Shown in pieces: positions 35,879 to 44,683 of a stretch of 64,000 bases of DNA; positions within the stretch are counted from its first letter, which is position 1; every line of letters begins with the position of its first letter. Both the position numbers and the translations under genes were made by a program. The stretch lies in assembly GCA_965224795.1 (NCBI GenBank), contig CBDDAE010000001.1:868001-932000 (forward strand), written 5' to 3'. Source of the DNA: NVTR01 sp036480115 (GTDB lineage Bacteria > Pseudomonadota > Alphaproteobacteria > Rhodobacterales > Rhodobacteraceae). Below the pieces are notes generated by a model that did not search any database, was not told where the DNA came from, and worked only from the letters and a program-made list of their open reading frames with translations.

Positions 35879-36360
35879 TAGGAACCTCCGCCCAATTCGG
35901 TCGCCGTTACTCGAGCGTCCATGTCGGCAATTGCCACCAGATCATTGTCAGTAAATGCCAATGCATGAACCAGAAAATGATCGCCCTCCGTTTCCACGGT
36001 AATTGTACCCGGTGTCAACGTGATAGAGTTTGCAAATGTAACCTGTGCCAGATCGAATTTTTGGGTATTGTACACTTTGAAAAGATGTTGGCGAATGGGC
36101 ATATCCCGTGACAGAATAATCTTAGTGACAGTCCAATTCGCCCTAGCGATTTCCCCCAGCAGCCAAAATAAATATCCAACAAATTTCAATGGAGCCAACT
36201 GGACAACAAATTGGTCGCCATCAAACATATCCATACGTCTGATAACAAAAACAACGCACAAAACCGATGCCAGTCCAAGGCCGATCAACAGCGGCTCAAA
36301 CAGACCCGACATAAGCAACCACAATGCAAACAGGATCAATATTGTTCCAAGAGTTCGCAA
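35878..36360 (-). CDS. mnhE: Na+/H+ antiporter subunit E
   Basis: 160 aa, with two N-terminal helices and a cytoplasmic domain that includes FANSITLTPGTITVE (MnhE hallmark, near residue 110) and FLVHAL. TTG start at 36360, with AAAGGGA upstream on the minus strand. First gene of the mrp operon E-F-G-DUF4040-B-C-D-D2-small-D3. Confidence 0.9.
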   Translation of the reverse strand: MRTLGTILILFALWLLMSGLFEPLLIGLGLASVLCVVFVIRRMDMFDGDQFVVQLAPLKFVGYLFWLLGEIARANWTVTKIILSRDMPIRQHLFKVYNTQKFDLAQVTFANSITLTPGTITVETEGDHFLVHALAFTDNDLVAIADMDARVTATELGGGS

Positions 36361-36603
36361 GCCGCCATCCCTTTGCTCTTTGGCCGGTCCTATCGCGCTA
36401 ATGTTTGGACGTCAATCAAACGAAAACAGCCTACCCCGGCTGGTTTCAGACCCAAATTACGCAAATTATTGCCTACAGTACCAATTGTCTTTGTACCCTA
36501 TTGTCATGTAGACACATAGTGCAGGCAGAATGGCCATTAAAGGTCATCATTAACTAATCCCACTTAAGGGATAATGAGGCTAAAACCGCGCAGGGGCATT
36601 TGA
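36361..36603. promoter_or_regulatory. Divergent promoter region, mrp operon and kpsT
   Basis: This 243-bp gap separates the minus-strand mrp operon from the plus-strand capsule genes and must hold both promoters. A short inverted repeat, ATCCC (36557-36561) and GGGAT (36568-36572), lies about 32 bp before the kpsT start. I could not assign -10/-35 boxes with confidence. Confidence 0.4.
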
Positions 36604-37257
36604 ATGCTCGAATTCAACAACGTCAGCAAGTCCTTTTGGACCGGCAAACAAAGGAAGGTCATTCTTGACCGCGCCTCTTTTCGTGTTGAATTGGGTAATT
36701 CTCTTGGCATCCTAGCCCCTAATGGCACTGGAAAATCTACCATTATCAACATGATGGCAGGATTGGAAAAACCCGATGAAGGCGAAATTCGTAAGTCTTG
36801 CCGCATCTCATTTCCGCTGGGATTCATGGGCGGCGTAGTTAATAAACACACTGCTCGTGAAAACGCGCGTTTTGTTGCGCGCCTTTACGGGCTTGATCCG
36901 GACTATATGGAAGCCTTTACAAGGTGGCTGACGGGCATAGAAGAATACTACGATATGCCAGTGGGGACATTCAGCGCAGGCATGCGTTCCAGATTCAGCC
37001 TTTCGCTTCTGTTAGCCTTGGAATTTGATATATACTTAATTGACGAAGGCATGCCGGGAACGCAGGACGCCGAATTCAACAGAAAAGCAGGTACTATTCT
37101 GCGCGAACGTCTGGAAAATGCGACAGTGGTTATCGTTTCACATCAGGCTTCAACTTTAGAAAAATTCTGCCGTTCTGCGGCGGTAATGAAAGACGGGCAA
37201 TTTTACATGTTCGATACTCTTGAAGAAGCAAAGGCACTTTATGACTACGAAACCTAA
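36604..37257 (+). CDS. kpsT: Capsule polysaccharide ABC transporter ATP-binding protein
   Basis: 217 aa. Walker A is APNGTGKST at about residues 38-46, the signature is the variant TFSAGMRSRFSLSL near 125 and Walker B is IYLIDEGMPGTQD near 145. The FSAGM signature, short size and lack of a C-terminal sugar-binding domain fit KpsT (group 2/3 capsule) rather than Wzt. It would energise export of a capsular polysaccharide. No kpsM permease is next to it. It overlaps the following gene by 17 bp. Confidence 0.88.
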   Translation: MLEFNNVSKSFWTGKQRKVILDRASFRVELGNSLGILAPNGTGKSTIINMMAGLEKPDEGEIRKSCRISFPLGFMGGVVNKHTARENARFVARLYGLDPDYMEAFTRWLTGIEEYYDMPVGTFSAGMRSRFSLSLLLALEFDIYLIDEGMPGTQDAEFNRKAGTILRERLENATVVIVSHQASTLEKFCRSAAVMKDGQFYMFDTLEEAKALYDYET

Positions 37258-38875
37258 GGGCAAAAAGTTCCGTATCCGTCGAGGCGGCTCATTGGCTGAG
37301 CCCCTAAAAAATGACAGCACTGACGCCCCAAAAGCGACAGCTGAAACCGGTAAGCCAGTATCCGATGGCAGTGAAATGTTTCCCAAGGCGGAAGACGGCT
37401 TTGGCAGCGAAAAATTTCCAACGGCCAAGCCGCAAGAAAAACAAACTCCTAAAGAAATTGCCCGTGATATTAAGGCAATTGAAGAAGAAAAATTAACAGG
37501 CCGCCAGTTACGTATGGCACGTCGTGTTTCAATTAAACATGGATTGGAACCAAGTTCCGATTTTGATGCCGTGCGTCTTTTGCGATTGAAAGGCATAGAT
37601 CCATTCAAGCGATCCTCAAATCTGGAATTGGTGGTTCCAGACCAAAAAGAGGGTGACGCCGACAAGAACCTGCCCAAAAAAGTCGATAAAGATAATCTGC
37701 CTTCCACAGATGTCATGACTGAAGACGTTCGCGCCCGTGAAATCCTTATTATTCAACGCGATATTGCCAAACGTCGGCGTCGCCAAACAATGTTGTTGTT
37801 CTCAAGGTTGGCCGTTTTTGTGTTTCTCCCAACATTTCTGGTGGGCTTGTTTTACCAAACATTTGCAACGCCACTTTATGCGACCAAGTCCGAATTCCTG
37901 ATCCAACAGGCTGATGCCCAGGCTGGTGGCTCGCTGGGGGGGTTGTTCTCGGGCACCGGTTTTGCGACATCGCAGGATTCAATAACTGTTCAAAGCTACC
38001 TGCAATCCAGGGAAGCGTTGCGAAGACTTGAAACTGATATCGGTTTCAAAAGTCATTTTGCCCAAGATGACATAGACCCGTTCTTAAGGCTGGATAAAGA
38101 CAGCACCAATGAAGCTGCCTATCGTCTGTACAAACGCATGGTGAAAATCGGCTATGACGCGACCGAAGGCCTTGTGAAGATGGAAGTGATCGCTGCCGAT
38201 CCACAGGTCAGTGAACAATTTTCGCGCGCATTAATTACCTACGCCGAAGAACAGGTGGACAACCTGACTCAACGACTTAGGGCGGATCAGATGCAGGGCT
38301 CACGCGATAGCTTTGAAGACGCTGAAAGTAAAATGCTGGAATCACAAAACCGGGTGCTTGAACTGCAAGAAAAATTGGGCGTTATAGATGCCGCAACAGA
38401 AGCCGCCGCCCTGATGGGCCAGATCACCACATTTGAAACTCAGCTGCAGGAAAAGGGGCTCCAGTTACAACAACTACTTGATAACGCTAGCCCCAATCAA
38501 GCTCGGGTAGACGGTGTGAAAGGCGACATCGACAGGTTACGGCAATTGGTTTTTGAATTGCGTGCGCAACTGACACAGGGCGGCAATGATACCGCGTCGC
38601 TTGCCCGTATCAGCGGTGAGATGCGGATCGCCGAAATTGATTTGGAAACCCGCCAACTGATGATGCAACAGGCGTTGCAACAACTGGAAACTGCACGAAT
38701 CGCGGCAAACCGCCAGGTGCGTTACCTATCGCTTGGGGTCAGTCCGATTGCACCGGACGAACCCAGCTACCCGCGGAAATTTGAAAATACACTCGTGGCT
38801 TTCTTTATTTTCAGCGGTCTCTATTTGATGGCATCTTTGACGGCCTCGGTGTTGCGTGAACAGGTGTCTGCCTAG
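37241..38875 (+). CDS. kpsE: Capsule polysaccharide export inner-membrane protein, KpsE/PCP-3 type
   Basis: 544 aa. A charged cytoplasmic extension of about 185 residues (many Lys/Glu, RDIAKRRRRQ at its end) precedes the first helix (about 190-210, AVFVFLPTFLVGLF). A long periplasmic part follows with coiled coil (about 340-420), and a second helix (AFFIFSGLYLMASL) lies near the C-terminus. This is the topology of KpsE/BexC. It should bridge the KpsMT exporter to the outer-membrane channel. ATG 37241 has AAGG 7 nt upstream. The extension is longer than in the E. coli protein (about 382 aa). Confidence 0.87.
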   Translation: MTTKPKGKKFRIRRGGSLAEPLKNDSTDAPKATAETGKPVSDGSEMFPKAEDGFGSEKFPTAKPQEKQTPKEIARDIKAIEEEKLTGRQLRMARRVSIKHGLEPSSDFDAVRLLRLKGIDPFKRSSNLELVVPDQKEGDADKNLPKKVDKDNLPSTDVMTEDVRAREILIIQRDIAKRRRRQTMLLFSRLAVFVFLPTFLVGLFYQTFATPLYATKSEFLIQQADAQAGGSLGGLFSGTGFATSQDSITVQSYLQSREALRRLETDIGFKSHFAQDDIDPFLRLDKDSTNEAAYRLYKRMVKIGYDATEGLVKMEVIAADPQVSEQFSRALITYAEEQVDNLTQRLRADQMQGSRDSFEDAESKMLESQNRVLELQEKLGVIDAATEAAALMGQITTFETQLQEKGLQLQQLLDNASPNQARVDGVKGDIDRLRQLVFELRAQLTQGGNDTASLARISGEMRIAEIDLETRQLMMQQALQQLETARIAANRQVRYLSLGVSPIAPDEPSYPRKFENTLVAFFIFSGLYLMASLTASVLREQVSA

Positions 38876-39709
38876 ATGAAAACCATAAAGATTGGGAAAC
38901 AATCTGTCAGCAATGATCTACCGCTGACGTTGATCGCTGGCCCCTGTCAGTTGGAAAGCGCAGACCACGCACAAATGATAGCGGGGCAGCTGCAAGAAGC
39001 CTGTAAGACCGCGGGTGCCCAGCTGATATTTAAAGGTTCTTTTGACAAAGCCAACCGCACATCCCTTAACGGCGAACGGGGGTTGGGTATCCAAGAAGGG
39101 CTAAAGGTTTTGGCCGGGGTTAAAGAACAATTTGATATCCCGGTACTAACCGACATTCATTCACCCGACCAATGTGATGAAGTAGCTGATGTTGTGGATG
39201 TTTTGCAAATACCGGCTTTCTTGTGCCGCCAAACTGATCTGTTGCTCGCTGCCGGAAATACCGGCGCAGTGGTCAACATCAAAAAGGGTCAGTTTCTGGC
39301 CCCCTGGGAAATGCCAAACATTGTTACTAAGATTGAAAGCACAGGGAACAATAAAATTCTGCTGACCGAGCGCGGAACTTCCTTTGGCTACAACGCCTTA
39401 GTCGTCGACATGCGCGGCCTGCCGGAGATGATGAAATCAGGCTACCCCGTGGTAATGGACGCGACCCATGCCGTGGCGCAACCCGGCGCATTGGGGGCCT
39501 CATCTGGCGGACAACGGGAATTTGCGCCTGTGCTTGCCAGAGCAGCCGTTTCACTGGGAATTGCTTCAGTTTTTGTCGAAACCCATCAAGATCCGGACAA
39601 TGCCCCAAGCGATGGACCAAATATGATTCATTTGCACCACATGCCTGCCATACTTAACGGGTTAATGGCATTTGATCGGCTTGCCAAGACAGATCCGGTA
39701 CGTCTGTAG
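38876..39709 (+). CDS. kdsA: 2-dehydro-3-deoxyphosphooctonate aldolase (KDO-8-P synthase)
   Basis: 277 aa TIM-barrel enzyme. IAGPCQLES near residue 21, FKGSFDKANRTS near 54, and VMDATHAVAQPG near 190 are KdsA motifs. It condenses phosphoenolpyruvate with arabinose-5-phosphate to KDO-8-phosphate for lipopolysaccharide or capsule. It begins directly after the kpsE stop, and its place here suggests that the capsule contains KDO or is anchored through it. Confidence 0.95.
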   Translation: MKTIKIGKQSVSNDLPLTLIAGPCQLESADHAQMIAGQLQEACKTAGAQLIFKGSFDKANRTSLNGERGLGIQEGLKVLAGVKEQFDIPVLTDIHSPDQCDEVADVVDVLQIPAFLCRQTDLLLAAGNTGAVVNIKKGQFLAPWEMPNIVTKIESTGNNKILLTERGTSFGYNALVVDMRGLPEMMKSGYPVVMDATHAVAQPGALGASSGGQREFAPVLARAAVSLGIASVFVETHQDPDNAPSDGPNMIHLHHMPAILNGLMAFDRLAKTDPVRL

Positions 39710-39733
39710 TATTTGATATCAAAGGATTTTTCC

Positions 39734-41230
39734 GTGACAAAACCCCAAAACAATGTTTCACAAAATACTTGGGAATTTCTACGCGACGCGATGATTACAC
39801 CAACCGGCTTTCGCGAATATGACGCCCGCTGGAAGTACCCTGATGACATTAACTTGCCCGGCATTACCGCCTTGGGCTTGGGGCTTGGGACACAGATGCG
39901 CAACCGCGGTATCGAGCCCGTTATTGCTGTGGGAAACGACTATCGGGATTATTCACTTTCTATCAAAAACGCACTGATGCTGGGCCTGATGCAGGCCGGA
40001 ATACATGTGAAGGACATCGGCCCCGCCCTGTCGCCAATGGCTTATTTCAGTCAGTTTCATCTGGATGCCCCAGCCGTCGCCATGGTAACTGCTTCGCACA
40101 ATCCAAATGGCTGGACAGGTGTTAAAATGGGTTTTGAACGCCCGTTAACCCATGGCCCCGACGAAATGAACGAACTGAGGGACATCGTACTTGGCGGCCA
40201 CGGCAAACCCCATGCTGGCGGTAGCTACGAATTTGTCGAGGGCGTTATGGACGCCTATCTGGACGACCTGGTGGGTGATTTCAAAATGACCCGAAAGCTA
40301 AAGGTAGTCTGTGCCACAGGAAACGGAACGGCGTCGGCATTTGCACCAAAAATATTTGAACGGATCGGTGTCGAAGTTGTTCCTTTGCATACCGGGCTTG
40401 ATTACACTTTCCCCCATTACAACCCAAACCCCGAAGCCATGGAAATGCTGCATGACATGTCCGACGCCGTGAGGGCGTCAGGCGCGGATCTGGCACTTGG
40501 TTTTGATGGCGATGGGGACAGATGTGGTGTGGTAGATGACACCGGGGAAGAGATTTTCGCTGACAAAGTCGGTGTAATCATGGCCCGAGATTTCGCTCGG
40601 CTTTATCCCGATTCAACTTTTGTTGCGGACGTAAAATCCACGGGCTTGTTTGCCTCTGACCCTGAACTGAAGAAACATGGCGCCAAGGCCGATTACTGGA
40701 AAACTGGCCATTCCCATATGAAACGCCGCGTAAAAGAAATTGGTGCATTGGCCGGCTTCGAAAAATCAGGCCACTACTTTTTGGCTGAACCGATTGGCCG
40801 CGGCTATGACTGCGGCATGCGTGTTGCCGTTGAAATGTGCAAACTACTTGACCGCAACGCAGATAAATCCATGTCGGATTTGCGCCGTGCACTACCGGTT
40901 ACCCATTCCTCGCCGACAATGTCGCCCTTCTGTCCGGACACCGAAAAGTATGATGTCTTGGCCCGCATCGTGCAGCGACTTCAGGACCACTTTGCTTCTG
41001 GTGGTAAGTTGGCTGGCCGTACAATCGATCAAATCGTCGCCGTGAATGGAGCCCGTGTCATTCTGGACAATGGGGCCTGGGGATTGGTGCGCGCATCGTC
41101 CAACACGCCCAACCTTGTTGTTGTCTGCGAAAGCCCGGAAAGCGATGACGAGCTACGTCAGATTTTCAAAGAAATTGACGGCTTTATCCGAACCGAGTCA
41201 TCTGTTGGGGAATATGACCAACAGCTGTGA
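39734..41230 (+). CDS. Phosphomannomutase/phosphoglucomutase
   Basis: 498 aa alpha-D-phosphohexomutase. The phosphoserine loop is TASHNPNGWTG (Ser about 121), the magnesium loop is DGDGDR at about 258-263 and the sugar-binding loop EKSGHYF is near 345. It interconverts hexose 1- and 6-phosphates for nucleotide-sugar supply, which fits the adjacent capsule genes. GTG 39734 with AAAGGA (39721-39726) was preferred over an in-frame TTG at 39713. Confidence 0.9.
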   Translation: MTKPQNNVSQNTWEFLRDAMITPTGFREYDARWKYPDDINLPGITALGLGLGTQMRNRGIEPVIAVGNDYRDYSLSIKNALMLGLMQAGIHVKDIGPALSPMAYFSQFHLDAPAVAMVTASHNPNGWTGVKMGFERPLTHGPDEMNELRDIVLGGHGKPHAGGSYEFVEGVMDAYLDDLVGDFKMTRKLKVVCATGNGTASAFAPKIFERIGVEVVPLHTGLDYTFPHYNPNPEAMEMLHDMSDAVRASGADLALGFDGDGDRCGVVDDTGEEIFADKVGVIMARDFARLYPDSTFVADVKSTGLFASDPELKKHGAKADYWKTGHSHMKRRVKEIGALAGFEKSGHYFLAEPIGRGYDCGMRVAVEMCKLLDRNADKSMSDLRRALPVTHSSPTMSPFCPDTEKYDVLARIVQRLQDHFASGGKLAGRTIDQIVAVNGARVILDNGAWGLVRASSNTPNLVVVCESPESDDELRQIFKEIDGFIRTESSVGEYDQQL

Positions 41231-41314
41231 TAAATTGGGGTGCGAAAACACTTGAAAATTGCAAAAACGGGGCTTGATTGCACCGCCCCGAACCCGTAAC
41301 TACCCGTTCACAGT

Positions 41315-41389
41315 TGGGGTGTAGCCAAGTGGTAAGGCAATGCTTTTTGGTAGCATGTATCGTAGGTTCGAATCCTACCACCCCAGCCA
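41315..41389 (+). tRNA. tRNA-Gln (anticodon UUG)
   Basis: 75 nt with encoded CCA (41387-41389). The acceptor stem is TGGGGTG (41315-41321) with CACCCCA (41379-41385). The anticodon arm ATGCT/AGCAT encloses the loop TTTTGGT, giving anticodon TTG. The T-arm has GGTTCGAATCC. It matches the usual alphaproteobacterial tRNA-Gln. Confidence 0.97.
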
Positions 41390-41485
41390 CGCACCTCCAG
41401 TAGCTGAGAAGCGGTTAGCTTGCAGGGCAATTGTCTTGTATGTCCACTTCATTTGATGACGGACAGTATGGACACTTTCAAAACT

Positions 41486-42892
41486 TCAAGAGCGACCCGT
41501 CCAAAGCATAACTTCTTCCCAGCAGGCAAGTATTGCCGCACCAAATTCATCTATCTGGGCGTCAGTTTTCGTGGTTGATGAAAACGACAGCCGCATGATG
41601 GTTTCATCGCGCCACTGCGCTTCCTTCACAAACCAGCGCCCATCTTTTTGCAATGCCTCTACAACTGCTACGGTGCGCGCCACACCGGAATCCGGGTCCT
41701 CAAACACCAGTGATACCTGGTTAAGGACAACATTGTGCAGCAAGCGAATGCCCGGGACCGCAACCAATATTTTAGCCAATCGGGTGGCGTTATTGCAGTT
41801 ACCATCAACGATCTCACGTACACCGGCTCGCCCCAATGACTGAAGCACAGCCCAAACAGAAAATCCGCGCGCACGCCTTGATAATTCCAGCGAATAGTAT
41901 GTGGGATTGCGCCCGTCCTCAGGTGTCTCATTCAGATAGCCTGCCGTCATCGCCATGGCCCGGCAATGGGCATCTTTATTTTTGACAAATGCAAATCCGG
42001 AATCAAACGGCACCTGCAACCATTTATGGCCATCCACCGCCCAGGAATCTGCCTTTTCAACACCGGCGCAAAGGTGGGCATGGGTTGGGCTTGCACTTGC
42101 CCAAAGTCCAAAAGCGCCATCAACGTGCAGCCACGCCGCATGTTTCAGGGTCAGGTCACCGATTTCGTCCAGGTTATCACAGGCGCCGGTATTGATGTGG
42201 CCACTTTGGGCAATTACAATTGACGGGCAGTTCAATTTGGCCAGTTTTTCCGCCAGATCATCAGGGCGCATACGCCCGTCGGCATCTGCCTTGATCCGAT
42301 GCAGACAATTTGAACCAAATCCAAGATAGCGAAGTGCGACAGATATGGCTGAATGTGCTTCTTTACTAAGTAATACCGGGATCTCGGGGGCACCAAACAT
42401 ACCCTGTTTTTCCAGATCCCAGCCCTGACGATGTAAAATTTCGGACCGGGCAGCTGCCAGACCGATGAAACTCGCCACAGTAGCACCGGTTGTAAATGCA
42501 AAAGACGACTGGGCTGGCAGGCACAGCAGGTCGATCAGATATTTGCCGGCTATCTCTTCGGCAATTGCCGCAGATGGGGCCGTTTGGTATATTGCTGAAT
42601 TCTGTCCCCAGGCTGACGTCAGCCAATCAGCAGCTGTACCCACCGGGTCAGACGCCCCCATAACCCAGCCATAAAAAGCGTCGCCAGATGCGGCCACCAA
42701 CCCGGCCTCTGCTGCATCGGCGAGTTGAGTTAGCACTTCGTTTCCGGGGCGCGGGTGTTCAGGTAGCCCTGTGTCAAACAAAGCGCGCAATTCTTCGGTA
42801 TTGGCACGTGGGTACGGGTTTTGTTCATTAACGGTTTGGCGATATGCCATTCCGCGTTGCGCCGCCAGTTGCAGATAGTCTTGTTCAGTCAT
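41486..42892 (-). CDS. PLP-dependent group II decarboxylase family protein
   Basis: 468 aa, fold type I. The Schiff-base lysine is in VDGHKWLQVPFDSG (about residue 299), with HVDGAFGLWA about 30 residues earlier and FTTGATVASFIGL near 133. This is the aromatic-amino-acid/glutamate decarboxylase superfamily (also tyrosine and sulfinoalanine decarboxylases). The substrate is not decided by sequence alone; nearness to cysteine synthase suggests cysteine sulfinate or a related acid as one option. It lies about 80 bp downstream of the cysK fusion, separated by a strong hairpin. Confidence 0.85.
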   Translation of the reverse strand: MTEQDYLQLAAQRGMAYRQTVNEQNPYPRANTEELRALFDTGLPEHPRPGNEVLTQLADAAEAGLVAASGDAFYGWVMGASDPVGTAADWLTSAWGQNSAIYQTAPSAAIAEEIAGKYLIDLLCLPAQSSFAFTTGATVASFIGLAAARSEILHRQGWDLEKQGMFGAPEIPVLLSKEAHSAISVALRYLGFGSNCLHRIKADADGRMRPDDLAEKLAKLNCPSIVIAQSGHINTGACDNLDEIGDLTLKHAAWLHVDGAFGLWASASPTHAHLCAGVEKADSWAVDGHKWLQVPFDSGFAFVKNKDAHCRAMAMTAGYLNETPEDGRNPTYYSLELSRRARGFSVWAVLQSLGRAGVREIVDGNCNNATRLAKILVAVPGIRLLHNVVLNQVSLVFEDPDSGVARTVAVVEALQKDGRWFVKEAQWRDETIMRLSFSSTTKTDAQIDEFGAAILACWEEVMLWTGRS

Positions 42893-42924
42893 TTGAAATA
42901 ATTCCTGCCAGAAATTGTGAATTT

Positions 42925-42959
42925 GGCTGAAACCAGGGTAGCTGGCCCTGGTTTCAGCC
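42925..42959 (-). terminator. 14-bp perfect hairpin after the cysK fusion
   Basis: GGCTGAAACCAGGG (42925-42938) pairs perfectly with CCCTGGTTTCAGCC (42946-42959) around a 7-nt loop, 15 bp after the fusion-gene stop on the minus strand. The following minus-strand bases (AAATTCACAATTTC) are only moderately T-rich, so it is either a weak intrinsic terminator or an RNA stability element between the two genes. Confidence 0.65.
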
Positions 42960-42973
42960 GATGGATCAGCCCC

Positions 42974-44458
42974 TTAGCGTGGATGCAACCAGGTTGGCAG
43001 GAACCCGTATGCGTCCGGGGTGTTGGACTGATCGTAAGTGACCGAGTTTTCTGTCAGCAGCTTTTTCAGGCTGCCATCGTTGAAAGCATCAAAAGTTTCG
43101 GTACAGCCGCCAATGTGTTTGCCACCGACAAATATCTGCGGGATCTTTGGCGCATCGATCAGTTCGCGCAAAGCTGCCCGAATATCGCCGCCAAGGTTGT
43201 CTTTCTGAAAGGCTACTGAATCAAGATCGATGGATTTGAACGGAATACCCACTTCGCCAAACATCTTACGCACCGACCAGCAGAATTCGCACCATTCAAG
43301 CGCGAACATGACAACCGGGGTCTTGGGGTCTTTGATGGCAGCATTAACAAAATCAATCGCTTCCGGCTTGGCCGCGGCAAATTTTATGGTTTGCGCCGCA
43401 GGGGCCGCAGCAACATCAAAGCGAAAACGTGGCGTGGATTGCGATACGGTCACTTCAGCCTCGTTCATCTCGGCAGACACACCGTCAAACAGTGCGGTCG
43501 ACAAATAACGTTCGCCAGTGTCCGGCAGCATGCACAGGATGGACGAACCTTCCGGGGCATCCCTGGCAACCTCAAGTGCCGCCGCAAAGGTTGCCCCGGC
43601 TGAAATTCCGCAAAAAATGCCCTCTTTCCGGGCCAGTTCCTGCGCCAACCGCAGGCTTTCGGCGCCATCAACACCGACTATTTTGTCCACCAGTCGCTGT
43701 TCCAAAACATCGCCCGCCAGTTTCGGAATGAAATCAGGTGACCAGCCCTGCATCAGATGCGGGCGGAAATTCGGGTGGCTGACACTGGGCAGACCATCAT
43801 CCAAAAATTGCTGTGCGATGCCTGAACTAAGCATCGCAGAATTGTTTGGCTCACAGGCAACGATTGTTGTGTTTGGGCTTTCAGCTTTCAGAACCCGGGA
43901 AACACCTTTCAGGGTGCCGCCGGTACCAAAACCGGTCACCCAGTAATCCAGCCCGCGTTCATCAAAATCGCTAAGAATTTCACGCGCCGTGGTGGCGCTG
44001 TGAACATCGGGGTTGGCCGGTGTTTCAAACTGGCGACACAGGAACCAGCCGTGCTTTTCTGCCAGTTCCATCGCCTTGGCCAACATGCCCGTGCCTTTTT
44101 CAGACGCCGGGGTCAGGATGACTTTGGCACCAAGATAGCGCATCATCTTACGCCGCTCGACGCTAAAATTTTCCGCCATAGTGATGACCAGCGGATAGCC
44201 TTTTTGTGCGCAAACCATCGCCAGTGCGATACCGGTATTGCCGCTGGTTGCTTCAACCACCGTTTGGCCGGGCTTTAGTGAACCGTCTTTTTCAGCCGCC
44301 TCAATGATGCCAAGTGCCAGGCGGTCTTTTACAGACGCCATTGGGTTAAATGCTTCGACCTTGACGTACATATCGACGTGATCCGGGGCCAGCTTGCTGA
44401 TCCTGACCACCGGCGTGTTGCCGATGGTTTCAAGAATGTTGTTATATAGTTTTGCCAT
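42974..44458 (-). CDS. Cysteine synthase - glutaredoxin fusion
   Basis: 494 aa. Residues 1-325 are a complete O-acetylserine sulfhydrylase: PLP lysine Lys44 in ASVKDRLAL, the ATSGNTGIA substrate loop at about 70-78 and the phosphate-binding GTGGTLKG at 178-185. After a linker (about 330-360) comes a glutaredoxin domain with the CEFC active site (Cys390, Cys393) and the glutathione-binding PQIFVGGKHIGGCTET near 440-455. The synthase makes cysteine from O-acetylserine and sulfide; the fused redox domain could reduce a disulfide or supply sulfide from a polysulfide. ATG 44458. Confidence 0.92.
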   Translation of the reverse strand: MAKLYNNILETIGNTPVVRISKLAPDHVDMYVKVEAFNPMASVKDRLALGIIEAAEKDGSLKPGQTVVEATSGNTGIALAMVCAQKGYPLVITMAENFSVERRKMMRYLGAKVILTPASEKGTGMLAKAMELAEKHGWFLCRQFETPANPDVHSATTAREILSDFDERGLDYWVTGFGTGGTLKGVSRVLKAESPNTTIVACEPNNSAMLSSGIAQQFLDDGLPSVSHPNFRPHLMQGWSPDFIPKLAGDVLEQRLVDKIVGVDGAESLRLAQELARKEGIFCGISAGATFAAALEVARDAPEGSSILCMLPDTGERYLSTALFDGVSAEMNEAEVTVSQSTPRFRFDVAAAPAAQTIKFAAAKPEAIDFVNAAIKDPKTPVVMFALEWCEFCWSVRKMFGEVGIPFKSIDLDSVAFQKDNLGGDIRAALRELIDAPKIPQIFVGGKHIGGCTETFDAFNDGSLKKLLTENSVTYDQSNTPDAYGFLPTWLHPR

Positions 44459-44683
44459 TTCGGGTGTCTCCTGGGCAGATGTATGAATTTCTTGCCCCGT
44501 TATGCGCCGATGGTCGTGAGCGGACTGTCATCTTAGCACTGGCTGTGCGTGAAAAAACCGTCAAAATCAATATTATTGGCAGCATGGTGCTTGGATTCAG
44601 TCAAATTTGAAACTACCGCACACAATAATAACTTTACCACTTCAGGCAGCAATGCCAGTCTGTGACGGCGGATGGGGGACTTA

